Positions 1 to 11,900 of a stretch of DNA of 64,000 nt are shown here, in pieces. This DNA is from Sclerotinia nivalis (taxonomy: Eukaryota; Ascomycota; Leotiomycetes; Helotiales; Sclerotiniaceae): contig JAPEIS010000016.1 of assembly GCA_029531795.1 (NCBI GenBank), positions 930,001 to 994,000 on the forward strand, read 5' to 3'. Below the pieces are notes generated by a model that saw nothing but the letters and a program-made list of their open reading frames with translations, had not been told where the DNA came from and ran no database searches. Within the stretch, counting starts at the first letter, position 1, and each line of letters starts with the position of its first letter. The position numbers and the translations under genes were made by a program.

Positions 1-1
1 T

Positions 2-1054
2 GGTCCTGCTTTCATTGAAGATGTCGGAAAAAAAGAACGACCTATTATACATCAGAATATTGTTACTATGCAGATCTTCAAACATAACACTCATTACGAT
101 GTTGATTTTTGGTCATGGAAAAACTTTGAAGAAGTTATCTATCGTAATGAAATCACCAAAATTTTGTTTAACCAGCTACACCAACCCCAAAACATACTCA
201 TCTTCTTGCATTGGACATTCGACAAATCCATCAACGAAATTGATTTTCACAAAATTTTCAATATTCTCCAGAAAGTTCCAGCTTCATACGGTATTCCCTT
301 ACAATGCTTTCCGAATTATACCGAAGCCTTACAGACAAGAGCAAAAGTTGGAGATATACGAGCTCTTGATTCTATTCCATCCAGCTATCGCCCCAAAACG
401 TGCTATCCTGGTCATGTTTGTATCTTGCAGGATCATAAAGAAACTATTCACAAACGTGCAAATAGTTGTGGAGCAGAACATGTTTTGAAAAAATCAAAAA
501 ATCAACGAAAAGGTTTATCTTGTATTTTGGATGATGCACAACAGAGAAAGCTAAAACCTCAATCACAAGATGACAATCTTTGGTTTCATCAAGAATATAT
601 TTCAACATTTAAAAGCTTTGGCGAATTCCGAGTTTTTATAGTTGCCCATCCGAGTTCTACTGGTGTTCGTGGTCGAGAAGGAAAGATTGCCAAAATCATC
701 CATACCTCTTGGTCCAATCAAGATCATAAAGTCATTTATGCAACATCGGTCGATTCATATCTGTTCAAAAAGCCAGAGTGCATCCCTCTCACGGAGGAAG
801 ATCTTGCTACATTCTGTTTGGATATATATAAAAACCTACGGTTGCGTTATGATTGGAAGGAAAATTTTGAATCACTCGAGATTGGCGTTCGTCTTGATAT
901 TGGCATTTCTCATACAAAGCGCTTTTTTGTCAATGAAATTACCCGTTGGTGGCAAGCAGATTTTTTTTCTGAAGATACTCTCCCATATCCCAAATTTTCT
1001 CTTTGTGAGGAGTATGCAAAGGCTATGGGACGGTATTTTTGTCATACTCGCTGA
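2..1054 (+). CDS. ATP-grasp-like hypothetical protein, 5' end outside window
   Basis: The frame is open from base 2, so the gene begins upstream of the window; the first in-frame Met in view is at 68. The visible part is about 350 residues. The C-terminal half holds blocks such as WFHQEYISTFKSFGEFRVFI and, near the end, IGVRLDIG and FVNEITRWWQADFFS. These resemble the C-terminal ATP-grasp core of a large group of uncharacterised fungal proteins (acidic and Asn residues in an NEI/ADFF strand). Codon use looks normal and no stops interrupt the frame. No substrate can be proposed. ATP-grasp assignment is inference from motif shape; coding status is fairly sure. Confidence 0.6.
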   Translation, partial: GPAFIEDVGKKERPIIHQNIVTMQIFKHNTHYDVDFWSWKNFEEVIYRNEITKILFNQLHQPQNILIFLHWTFDKSINEIDFHKIFNILQKVPASYGIPLQCFPNYTEALQTRAKVGDIRALDSIPSSYRPKTCYPGHVCILQDHKETIHKRANSCGAEHVLKKSKNQRKGLSCILDDAQQRKLKPQSQDDNLWFHQEYISTFKSFGEFRVFIVAHPSSTGVRGREGKIAKIIHTSWSNQDHKVIYATSVDSYLFKKPECIPLTEEDLATFCLDIYKNLRLRYDWKENFESLEIGVRLDIGISHTKRFFVNEITRWWQADFFSEDTLPYPKFSLCEEYAKAMGRYFCHTR

Positions 1055-1559
1055 ACATAATCCTTTGTCTTCCTTGATCTTGTAAAGAGTTCTACAATAC
1101 AACACTCTTGAATAAAACTACCAATTTGTATTTGTAACCTTCTTCTTTCAGTGTCGCTGTTGCCTTGATAGTACCTACAAAATTCTTCTCCTCATCAGAT
1201 AATAATTGTTACAAAGCATGTATTTCGCAATCTTTTTCCTACTATCATTATTCACAAGGTCTTTTTTTCGAAATTTCCATTTTTATTTCTTCAGCAAAAA
1301 CGCAAGGTCATAAACCTCAAGTTTCCCTGCCCGTCGATGTTCTGTGCAATAAAATATTTGCTTGTTTTGACTTGATATACTGTATATATCCATTTATCTA
1401 GATAATTTCAACCGGTATCAATGTAGGCAAAGAATATAGGTTTGACTTTTTATTGAAAATACAATAATCATATAACCCTTTCCATCTTTGAAGATCGGAG
1501 AGATCATTTGTGGATAAAGAAATACAGTTCAACATAGCATAACCTCCTCTAGGCCAAGA
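1055..1559. other. AT-rich intergenic spacer
   Basis: I see no convincing coding frame or RNA gene. It separates the ATP-grasp-like gene from the 5' side of LINE A; the exact LINE 5' end is not visible and may lie inside this stretch. Confidence 0.5.
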
Positions 1560-1639
1560 CGGTTGGCTATTCAGGGATTGTAAATATTATGACCACACCA
1601 CTGTATAGATCCTTGTGACTGCAATACACAATGCATATA

Positions 1640-2240
1640 GCGGAGCAGCCAAAAGGGCAACTGGCCAAGGCAAAGAACAACCTTGGTAGAACAACGACTG
1701 CAGCGAAGCCCGAACACAATATAAACACAGACGTTTGGACAAAAAGGGTTTCAGACGAATTACCACAACAGAGCATTTATACCAAATGCAGATATCAAAT
1801 ATATTGGGTGGCTATCCAGAGCCGGGCTCACGAAGATGGCTTCAACCATAATTGTGGAGTTTACCAACCCAGAAGACGCCAACAAAATGATTGACAAAGG
1901 TCTCATCTGGCAGGGAGAGGCATTTCAATGCGAGAGATATGATAGACAATGCCGACTGAAGCAATGCTACAAATGTCAAAAATACGGCCACATAGGAACC
2001 CAGTGCAAAGCGAACACAGCATGTGGCTATTGTGCGAAGGCACACAACTCGAAAGATTGCCCCGACAAATCTGATAAGTCCGCTACAAGGAACTGCGCGG
2101 TGTGCAGGGGAGCACACGAAGCATAGAATAATCGATGTCCAGTTTGCAAAGAAGAGTTAAGCAAAGTGAAAGCAGCATACGATACTAGACAACCATACCA
2201 TTTTGTTCTGTTATCAAAAGATAAATTACCAATCAATCAG
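1640..2240 (+). pseudogene. LINE A ORF1 (gag-like, zinc knuckles)
   Basis: Coding remains are spread over two frames: the first (about 1640-1830) contains the block WTKRVSDELPQQSIYTK, the second (from about 1782 to 2126) contains IIVEFTNPEDANKMIDKG and then CYKCQKYGHIGTQC and CGYCAKAHNSKDC, two CCHC knuckles followed by a CAVC..H third one. An in-frame TAG (2124-2126) sits where the family has a Trp or Gln after HEA. ORF1 of Tad1 LINEs binds element RNA. The frame break near 1830 and the stop show it is dead. Confidence 0.75.
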
Positions 2241-2578
2241 ACTAACTCCTACTTAACGCCAACGGAAGCCAAAGGGGGAGACCAGGTACTATACCAACAG
2301 GATCGATGCCTTCAATATCATCATTCATACTAGGAGGACAAACTGTTCGAAGCAAATCTCTTACCAAGGGTAGAGCTACAAAAAGAAGCTATACAGGAAA
2401 TACAACAGAAGGCACACAGGATGAAAATGGAGACGTGATCATGGGGGAAGACAGTCAAAGGTCACGAAGACCATATACGCCATCCAGAAGGGCATTAGAA
2501 TCAACAACAACGAATTCAATACTCAGCTCCCAATGGAACACTGAAGAATCATAGGCCACAAAAACGATCTATGCATCC

Positions 2579-3290
2579 TACAGTACAATACTATGAAGTC
2601 AAAGAATTTGGTCATGGCCACATTGCTAAGAGACCCAAAAATACACAAATATGATATACTAGCTCTACAAGAACCATAGAGAAACCCTATCACCCCAACT
2701 ATTCACAAGCCAACATCGGACACCTTCCATTTATGCTTTCCAAAAGATAACGAGGAGATGCCTACTAGAGTCTGCTTTTTTATCAATAAAAGAATTGACC
2801 CTAATAACTGAATATACAAAGACCACTCTCGAGATCTCAATATACTGGAAATAATTACGAAATTCTCAGGTACAGATTAAGCAACAAAGATTATTATACA
2901 TAATATATATAACCCCCCAAACTCATCAGTAAACAGAACAAACTGTTTGCCATTTCTCAAAACAACCCTTACAAAATATCAAGACGAGGAACAATCATCC
3001 TAGGCGATTTCAATTTACATCATGAATGTTGGGGTGGCCCGAATATACGCATAAATGAACCTGAATCCGATAACTTAATCGAAATCATAGGAGAAGCCCA
3101 GCTAGCTAGCCTCCTACCATCATCTATAATTACATATGACGATAAAAATATACAAAGCTGTATCGACCTTTGCTATGGTACTCAAAACATAGCAGATAGA
3201 GTTATCAAATGCTCTGTAGACTATGATATGGATTATAATTCTGATCACCTACCAATCACAACTATACTAGATTTAAGAATAACACAGCGA
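2579..3290 (+). pseudogene. LINE A ORF2 endonuclease domain, decayed
   Basis: Broken frames hold apurinic/apyrimidinic endonuclease pieces, including YDILALQEP near 2650 (family LQEP motif), IIHNIYNPPNSS near 2900, and the SDHLPI-type block read here as NSDHLPI near 3240. Several TAG/TGA codons interrupt the frame. The endonuclease normally nicks the target DNA to prime reverse transcription. Confidence 0.65.
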
Positions 3291-6200
3291 CCACAAAGAA
3301 ATATGCATGAGTGGCCCAATATGGATATACAAAAGCTACACGCAAATCTTATACAGAACCTACCTGAGCTTCGTTCTCCTAGGACAGAGACAGCACTAGA
3401 CAGATATGTAGAAGAGGTAGTAAAAGCTCTCCAGCTTGCTATCGACCAAGCTATACTACTAAAGAGATGGTCTCCAAGAGCAAGAGCAAGCTGGACTATA
3501 AAGTGTAAGGAGCTACAAGCTAAAGCACACAGGCTGAAACGACAAAATAGCCGGAACCATACAGAACAGAGCTGGGAGGCTTACAGAAAGGCCCGAAACG
3601 AAAAAGGAAAGGTCATCCGATAGGCTCTACTTCAGGGCCATCGGGAACAAGTCGAAAAGGCTACAAAGAATCCAGAGAGTATGTGGAAACTAGCAAAGTG
3701 GGCAAGAAACAGAGGAAAGGTAGCAGCAACAACTACTCTAATGCTTAAAGATCCAAGTTCAGATATCGAATACACAAAGGCACAAGACAAAGCAAAGCTT
3801 CTCCGAAAAGCCTTCTTTCCTGTGCCTCCGGAACCTGATCTCCAAGATATAAACGAAGCTAACTATCCAACCCACATTCCTTTCCCAGATATCAAAGATA
3901 AAGAAATATGCCTAGCCATCAAATCAATACCTCCGTTTAAAGCAGCAGGTCCAGATGGTATCATAAACCGAGCCCTTCATATCACTGCCAGTCAAATAGC
4001 CCCCCATCTAATCAGAATCTTCAATACCAGTTTGAAATTAGGATACTACCCGGTACACTTTCGACAATCTACTACAATTGTTATTAAAAAGCCCGGTAAA
4101 AATGATTACATAATTTCTAAAGTGTATCGATTAATAGCCCTGTTAAATATTATTGAAAAGATTATGGATGTGATTATAGCAAAAAGAATCGGCTATATTA
4201 CCGAAATACATCAATTACTATTAGAAATATATATTGGAGGGCGGAAAGGAAGATCGATAGATTATGTATTGTATATCATTATCGAAAAGATATACAAATC
4301 GTGGAACGCTCCAAAGTCACAAATAGTAAGTCTACTTTTGCTCGATGTTTTGGGGATATTTGATAATGTTTCGTACGATAGATTCCTTCACAATTTATGC
4401 AAAAGGAGGATTGATGAGAGAATAGTGAGATGGATAACAAGTTTTCTAACAAATAGAAGTACATCTATACATTTCGATTTATTTCGATCAGAAATCTACA
4501 AAACAAATACAGATATCCCCCAAAGATCGCCACTATCGCCTATCCTATATCTATTCTATAATGCCGATTTAATAGAAATATATAACCAAGAGCTGAATAC
4601 ATTAGCCACTGGGTATATAGACGATATTGCGATTCTCAGATGGGGAAACTCAATTAAAGAGAACTGCAGAGGATTAGAAAGAACTATACATCAAGCCAAT
4701 ATATGGGCCAAGATACACGCATCGGTATTTGATCCAGGAAAGTTTCAATTAACCCACTACACAAGAAAACGCCTCGCAACAGGAATGGATCAAGGGATAC
4801 AAATGGAACAAACAACAATCTGTCCATCTCCAAGCTGCAAATATCTAGGGATCACAATAGATACAAGATTGAATTGGAAACAGCATATCCAAAAACTAAA
4901 GCTAAAGATATCGAGATCTATTGGGGCTCTAGCAAACCTAGCAGGGTCAACTTGGGGAGCAAAAGTTATAGAACTAAGAAGGATCTATCAAGCAATTGTA
5001 ATCCCTCAGATGATGTATGGATGTTCGGTATGGTCTGTTGCACAAGAGCAAAAAGAAGGATATACGCAACAAACCCTCAACTCTCTCACAGCACTTCAAG
5101 CAAAAGCCGCTAGAACCATTAGTGGTGCATTCAAATCAACATCAAGCCCAGCGCTAAATATAGAACTGCACTTGTTACCTATCGAACAACAAATATGGAA
5201 AACCAACTGTGAAACAGTGCGCAGAATTCTCTCTACAGAAAAGATACCAGCTTTGATAGGATTCCGAACGATCAGAAACAGAAAAAGCCGAGGAAGAAAG
5301 ACACCATACCTAAGCCCTCTTGAACATACTTTTAAACGTCTACGCCATCGCCGAGGCCCAATGGTCGATTATCAAGAGGCCATCCTGCCATACCTTTCCC
5401 CACCGTGGTGGCCTGGGCCCAACACCAGAATTGCGATAAACAAAGATATAGCGAAAGCACAGCACAAAGAGTTTCTGAAACATACATCAAATAGTATATT
5501 TATATACACCGATGGCAGTGGTATCGAGAACCACATAGGCGCTGCAGCGGTATCTCCATTGACCAGAAGCACAAAAAGGATCTACATGGGAGACAGCGAG
5601 ACATCGACAGTATACACAGCCGAGGTCCAGGGCATCCTTTCGGCTCTCGAGATCGCGATTGAGGATGACGAAAAAGGAAATAGAAGAAGTAGAATAATTG
5701 TCTTTACAGATAATCAAGCTGCCATCAGGACATTCCAGATGCCAACCAGCAGATCCGGCGCATACATTATCGCAAGAGCCATATCTCTTATAGATAAAAT
5801 ACAACAAGATCTTGGGCTAGAAATAGAATTAAGATGGATACCAGCTCATATAGGTTTATGCGGAAACGAAGCGGCCGACAAAGCAGCCAAGGAAGCAGCC
5901 AAACAGCGCCACCACACCCACAATTCGGAAATCACACAAGCAAAAACGTATCACCTGCAAACAACCCTAAAAACCTGGCTTCACAGATGGATCAGGGCGG
6001 AATGGGCATAAAACTGAGAAAGGGAGTCTAGAGGACGAACTACCTACAAATACACCCCAGAACCAAACAAAAGGATTCTATACCTACACTACAAATTAAA
6101 GAAATGGCAGAGTGCTATGCTTATCCAGATGCGTACAGGAAAAATCGGACTGAGGGACTATCTTTGGAAAAGGAGAGTACCTGACTTTAATCATCCAGGA

Positions 6201-6407
6201 TGCGAATGCGGCGAGGGACGACAGACCGTAGAGCATATCTTGCTAAGGTGTAGAGATTTCAACGATTTACGAAAAGGACTATTCAACAACAAAGGACGAA
6301 CCGATTCTAGGGCAATCTTGAGCAACCCAAAACTAGCTACGAAAGCAATCAAACTTATGGAACAGACGCAGCTCCTTGGGCAATTTAGGATGTGCGAAGC
6401 AGGATAA
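3228..6407 (+). pseudogene. LINE A ORF2: reverse transcriptase, RNase H and C-terminal finger
   Basis: The frame is open 3228-3623, interrupted by TAG, open again 3681-6011, then continues in another frame 6117-6407. RT landmarks are AAGPDGI near 3950, LLLDVLGIFDNVS near 4345 (family D-x-S-G-A-F-D), IPQRSPLSPILYLFYNADL near 4520 (family IPQGSPLSP) and the catalytic GYIDDIAI near 4615. RNase H begins IYTDGSGIENH near 5505 with the later D of FTDNQAAI near 5705 and PAHIGLCGNEAAD near 5845. The tail CECGEGRQTVEHILLRC near 6205 is the usual C-terminal finger. Several family residues are changed in ways that fit C to T or G to A (Gly to Arg, Pro to Leu, Ser to Leu), so the enzyme is unlikely to work. 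Confidence 0.85.
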
Positions 6408-6704
6408 ATAGAAGAAGCAGATCACTGGGGGGAGACTGAAGGTATAACGACACGTGATGGTTTGTTAAAGCAACAACCAAAGAACCAGATACACATCAAA
6501 GTTTAAAGCAAAGCACTCTTGTAAACGTTTATGTATATAGTTGTAAATGAGAGCCAGACCGCCTAGCAGAGGAGGTTGATGGTCACGAATCTGTGATGAA
6601 GTGAAGTGTGACTTACCGTATTTGGTAAGGGGCATTTCGGCAACTGCGCCAAAGCTAGGCCATTCCGGCATAACCACTGCTGACTCAGAGGCTGGAACCG
6701 AGTA

Positions 6705-6733
6705 TGAATCAATCAATCAATCAATCAATCAAT
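6705..6733 (+). repeat. (AATC)n tail of LINE A
   Basis: About seven AATC units end the LINE. The same unit ends the LINE 3' fragment at about 50393-50411, showing related 3' ends. Confidence 0.85.
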
Positions 6734-6760
6734 GGTCTGATTGCACGAATTCATCCAATA

Positions 6761-7292
6761 TGTCACGAACCATATTTTAGACATTAGTAGGAGTTTAGAT
6801 ATCGGTGATTTAGCTGCCGATTTCAGGGGGGGTCTTATCACCTGACATAAGAAACTTGAAATTCCTAGGACAAGTGTCCTAGGCAACAGTTGGTAAACAA
6901 GCGTTAACCAACAGGATTAGCTCTGCTAGGGAACAGGATGTCCTGGGATTGGAGATCCCAGGAGCCATGGAATCCTGAGGCAGGTAATTCAGGAGGAGGA
7001 TCCCGGGATAAGTATCCTAGGGTGATGAGTCATCTGGGATCTTATCACGTGATGTGCTAGCAATGGATAGCACCGGATTGTCTGCTAGCCGTGGTAGCCA
7101 TCTAGCCATAGCTAGCACTGATGAAGGAATCTATATAGTCAGAATAGTTTCATAGATTAGGAGCTTCGTGCTCAACTTAGTTATCAATTAGTTTACCTAC
7201 ATTCTACTTGATCTAGTAACGACTTCACTCCTAAGTGAATATTCAACGAACCTAGGGCATCAGTTGCCACCAGAGAATACCGGATCGTTACA
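6761..7292 (+). mobile_element. Solo LTR 1 with 5-bp target duplication CAATA
   Basis: Starts TGTCACGAACC and ends GGATCGTTACA (TG..CA termini, 532 bp). CAATA lies directly before it (6756-6760) and directly after (7293-7297). A promoter-like core TATATAGTCAGAATAG near 7133 is followed by CTTCGTGCTCAA, shared with LTRs at 32.6 and 51.2 kb. No internal region is present, so it is a solo LTR left by recombination. Confidence 0.88.
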
Positions 7293-8004
7293 CAATAGTA
7301 TATACCTTAGAAGGAAGCGATATAGTTTCTTCTATATTGATGATTTGTATAGCTATTCCGGGATACAGAGGCTATTGGTTCTCAAAAAGATTTTGATGCT
7401 CGATATTAGACAAGTAAAATTCGATAGCCTCTGAAATGAATAGTTAAGTTGATTTCTTTCTTTAAAATACAGCAATCACTAAAATAAGGAAAAAATCTGG
7501 TTGGATATAAACCAAAAGACCAAAGTAGTTACATTGCTTCGCCTCTATAGGCCTATATATAAGCCGCAACATCATAATATACGGCGATCTAAAATAGTAT
7601 AGACATATGTACGATATACTGCCGCTCCATAGGTCACTTAAGTGCCTTTTAACGTATCTCAGACTCCATAATTATTCAATTCAACCAAATCATGAATATG
7701 CAAACTATTGACAGCACCTGGCTCTCCCATCTCCGCAAAGATATCAGCAAGGAAGAAATGTACCGCACAACGCGATCCAATTCGATACATGCTTCATCGC
7801 TACACTAAACAGGCCAAGCTTCCTAATCCAGAAGTGGTCCCTTCATCGACCCTGTGACAGGGGTGCTCACATGTACGCTAGTTTAGCTTATCATTAGTGC
7901 CAAAGGTGGCTTTTCTACCCTGGGCTTTCTATTCCTCAATCTACACCCTCTTCCACTTATACCACCTCGTTTTCTGACCCCTCCATCAACCCCTGATTTT
8001 CAAA
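7293..8004. other. Spacer between solo LTR and DUF6594 fragment
   Basis: AT-rich with no long frame. A short frame from ATG at 7693 stops quickly and I could not tie it to the downstream fragment, although it could be remains of its 5' part. Confidence 0.4.
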
Positions 8005-8277
8005 GTTATCAGAATACCATCACCCATAACGGATTTCGTTGCTCGTTTCCTAATCGCCTGCATTGCCGGCGCCTTTCTAATTTTTTCTCTTTTGATCTTG
8101 TCGTATCAGGAGGATTTGAATAACAGATTATTAACAATTTCTTTACGTATCATCGTCTTCGCATTTTTGCTTTCTTTGATTTCGCAAGCGTCAAATCAGA
8201 CGGTATTAGAAGCTTCTGCAGCTTATGCGGCTGTTCTTTTGGTTTTCGTTTCGAATAATATTGGTCCTCAAATGTAA
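8005..8277 (+). pseudogene. C-terminal fragment of a DUF6594-type membrane protein
   Basis: The frame reads ITDFVARFLIACIAGAFLIF, then SLRIIVFAFLLSLISQAS and ASAAYAAVLLVFVSNN before a TAA. These are the two to three transmembrane segments and the closing AAYAAVLVVFVG-like signature of fungal DUF6594 proteins. The soluble N-terminal part (usually 200 or more residues) is not recognisable upstream. It is therefore either the last exon of a badly decayed gene or a fragment. Function of the family is unknown. Confidence 0.6.
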
Positions 8278-8900
8278 GGATTAGGGTTGTATTGAGAAAC
8301 GAGATATGCGTTATCAGGCTGTAAAGCTGAGCGTTGCTTACTTCGGCTTTTCTGTACTTGTGTAAGATTACAAAAAAATGAATAATGATTCGTTCTATGT
8401 AATTCTATGAGTTGGCCAGTGTAAGGCTTTTCAACAATCACCCATACTGCATCGCCCCCTCAATACAACTTTTAGATCTTGTTTTTGTTCGCAGTCTTCA
8501 TCTTAGGTGTGATAAGTGGAATTTACCCACCATAGCCTCGTTCTCGGCATACACGGATAACTGCGGGGAAGACAACAACCAAAGGCATACCGCGTGTGTA
8601 TAGATGTAAAATATGGATATCTGGTTCTTGATGTTAGTACCTGAGTTGTATTTTTTAGTTCTTCTATATTGGTATTTACCCCCAGGTTCATAAGCAATAA
8701 GACACAACGCAATATCCATTTTTCATTTAACATCAACACATAGCTCTATAAAATAACATCACAAGTTGAAAATTATAGGTTTTACGCATGATTACTTTCG
8801 CTTCACTTTTATATATATAACAATCTGTATCGATTAATATAGCATATTGATTTGTTTTGCTTCTACTTCACTATTCTAACACTTATAACTGGTACCGATC
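8278..8900. other. Upstream region of the ankyrin NLR
   Basis: No convincing gene. TATA-like AT stretches (for example near 8808-8820) precede the NLR start at 8901. Confidence 0.4.
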
Positions 8901-11900
8901 ATGGCAGGAAAACAAAATTTCGGTGGTCGTTTTCGCAGTGAATCTTACCAGTTGAATGGTAACCATTTTCATGGCCCCACCTTTTTAAACACAACAGAAT
9001 CAAAATTCAAGGATAATCTATCAGATATTCATAGCAATCCCCGAAAGAATCTTACTGAACATAATCGTGATGGAGATGATAAAAGATTTGAACCTGGCCT
9101 CGAGGAGAATATAAGCTGGGATGGTTAGTCATTCTGAACCTTTCATTTTGAAATAAAACATCTAACAAGAAAGATTGTCTCCGTTCTCTGGCACTTGGAG
9201 ATTTAATTAGCCGAGAAAGATTGATAAATAGAGAAGCAGACGGGACTTATTTATGGTTACTTAAAACCTCTCAGTACTCGCGTTGGGTCAATGAACACGG
9301 GCTACTTCTTATTAGAGGCAACCCCGGTTGTGGGAAATCCACATTATTAAAGTTTGCCTTGAGAAAACAGGAAGAAGATGCTGCTTTCTCAAAAGCTATT
9401 GTGCTATCTTTTTTCTTTTATTCTAGTGGCACAGAGCTCCAGACTAGTACAGAAGGTCTCTTCCGCACTCTTTTTCTTCAATTATTTGATCAGGATGATA
9501 ATTCGAAAGCGACTTTCCAAGATATATGTCGTAAACGCTGGATTGAAACAGGAAAAAGCAATACGCAATTTACATGGCATCAAACTGAGTTGAGAGATAG
9601 TTTTGAGAAACTTGTGCTTGATTGCTCCAGACGCCACAAAACCACAATCCTTGTCGACGCCATTGACGAGTGCAGAGATCAGGACCGAGACGATCTTATC
9701 AGATTCTTTCACAGTTTGAAGGGTCAATCACAGCTGAGATCAAAAAGGCCGGCAATATTCTTTACTTGTCGTCTTTATCCTGATGGTCCAATTGATGCAG
9801 ATTTTCAAATTCGCCTCGAAGAAGAAACCCGGGATGACATACCAAAATTCATTACGCAAGAGTTGCGTCTTCCAGATGAAACAGAGAGAGCAAAGGATAA
9901 TCTTAAAGAACTGCTTCAGACTAAAGCCAACGGGCTATTCCTCTGGCTTTTCTTGATTATTCGACAAATACATGAAATGAGCAACAAAGGCTTGAGTATG
10001 AAAATCATCGAATCAAGGATTTCAGAGTGCCCAAAGGAATTAGATGGACTTTATGAAGACCTTCTTAAGAAAATTGAGAACAATGAGCTGCGGGAAACCA
10101 CCATCTTATTTCAGTGGATATGTTTCACGAGTCGGCCATTATCACTTGATGAACTGAGGACTGCAATGACAGTTCATCTGAGTGGGCCAAAAAGTTCACT
10201 GAACGAGTACGAAGATGAAAGCAATCCTTACTGTATCTCCAATGATCGAAAAATGAAAACAAGAATGATATACTTGAGCAGAGGTCTTGTAGATATTGCG
10301 AATTCGGATTTAGCAAAGGACAAACCTGTTGTTGGATTTCACCATGACACAATCAAAAGCTTCATACTCACAAAAGGTCTTAAGTACCTCTATAATAGAC
10401 TGGCAGAATTACAAGGTCTTAATTATCTAACTCAAGACCTTGCTAAGAAGGCCCATTTGCAGCTGGCAAATACGTGTCTAAACTATTTATCAACAAGAGA
10501 AATTGGTACAACGTTCTCAGAAAAACAAATCAAGTCTCTAAGCCAGTTCTTTTTTCTGCATTATACAACAGAAAATTGGCTTACACATGCTATTAAGGCA
10601 GAGAAAGATGGGTACGGAGAAAAGATCAATTGGCCTTCTCAAGACGTTCTTGATACATGGGTTCGCATATTTCAAGTTCAAGACATAGATGCAAAAGACT
10701 ATCCCAAAGAAGGTATTAGCTTATTGCATATTGCAGCAGAGTACGGATTGCCTAGATTAGCCGAAAGCATTTGCAAAAGAGATAAGCATCAAATTGCAAT
10801 ATCCACAAAGATAGGTCCCAAACGGATGAAGGGAAAGCCCAAATCGAAGCATGTAACAGATGGCAAGAAACAGGGGTTAATGAAGACTTCTTCTAGCAGA
10901 GGTGGAAATGAGAACACCAGGGCAATATCTACAACAAGAACTCTAAACCAGCAAAGGATGAAAAGAGAATCCGTTACACAGGAAAGACTATATAGATCAA
11001 AAACAGATTTTAATAGTGGAAGCTTGCGACAGATTGCTGATTTCATTCAAAAGATTACAGAAAAGGAAAAAGGATTTCAGAAAACAGATGACTGCAGGGT
11101 CGAGGTTACAAAGGAACAAAGCACAGTTATGAATAGAAAGGATAAAGAGGGAAATGTACCTCTCCATCAGGCCGCATTGAAAGGACACCTTAAAATAGTA
11201 GAAATTTTGAAGAGATACGGAGCGGAAATCCATACGACGAATACAAAACATTGTACAGCATTTTTACTAGCGACAGCGAACGGTCATATCGAAGTGGTCA
11301 AATTCTTATATGAGTATGGAGCAGATATTCATACAGCAAATAACAATGGCTGGACTCCATTGAATATAGCATCATATAACGGTCATATTGAAATGGTCAA
11401 GTTCTTGTATGAAAATGGAGCAGATATCCATATAGCAACCAACAATGGCTGGACTCCATTAAACTCAGCATCAAATAATGGTCATATCGAAGTGGTCAAG
11501 TTCTTGTATGAAAATGGAGCAGATATCCATATAGCAACCAAAGATGGCCGGACTCCATTGAACTCAGCATCAAATAATGGTCATATCGAAATGATCAAGT
11601 TCTTGTATGAAAATGGAGCAGATATCCATGCAGCAACTAAAGATGGCTGGACTCCATTGAACTCAGCATCAAATAACGGTCATATCGAAGTGATCAAGTT
11701 CTTATATAAACATGGAGCAGATATCCATATAGCAACCAACAATGGCTGGACTCCATTGAACTCGGCATCAAGTAATGGTCATATCGAAGTGGTCAAGTTC
11801 TTGTATAAACATGGAGCAGATATCCATATAGTAACCAAAGATGGCTGGACTCCATTGAACTCAACATCATATAATGGTTATATCGAAGTGGTCAAGTTCT

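Larger units (their letters stand above)
1560..6733 (+). mobile_element. LINE A: near full-length, decayed Tad1-type non-LTR retrotransposon
   Basis: The order is gag-like ORF1 with zinc knuckles, apurinic endonuclease, reverse transcriptase, RNase H and a C-terminal CCHC-like finger, then a 3' untranslated region ending in a tetranucleotide tail (AATC)n at about 6705-6732. This order and the RNase H domain are typical of fungal Tad1 LINEs. Frames are broken in ORF1 and the endonuclease, and many RT residues show transition-type changes. The 5' limit is approximate and no target duplication was identified. Confidence 0.85.

Noticed and set aside
10789..11251. Minus-strand frames inside the ankyrin NLR
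   Set aside because: Antisense shadows of the NLR exon; no family signal.
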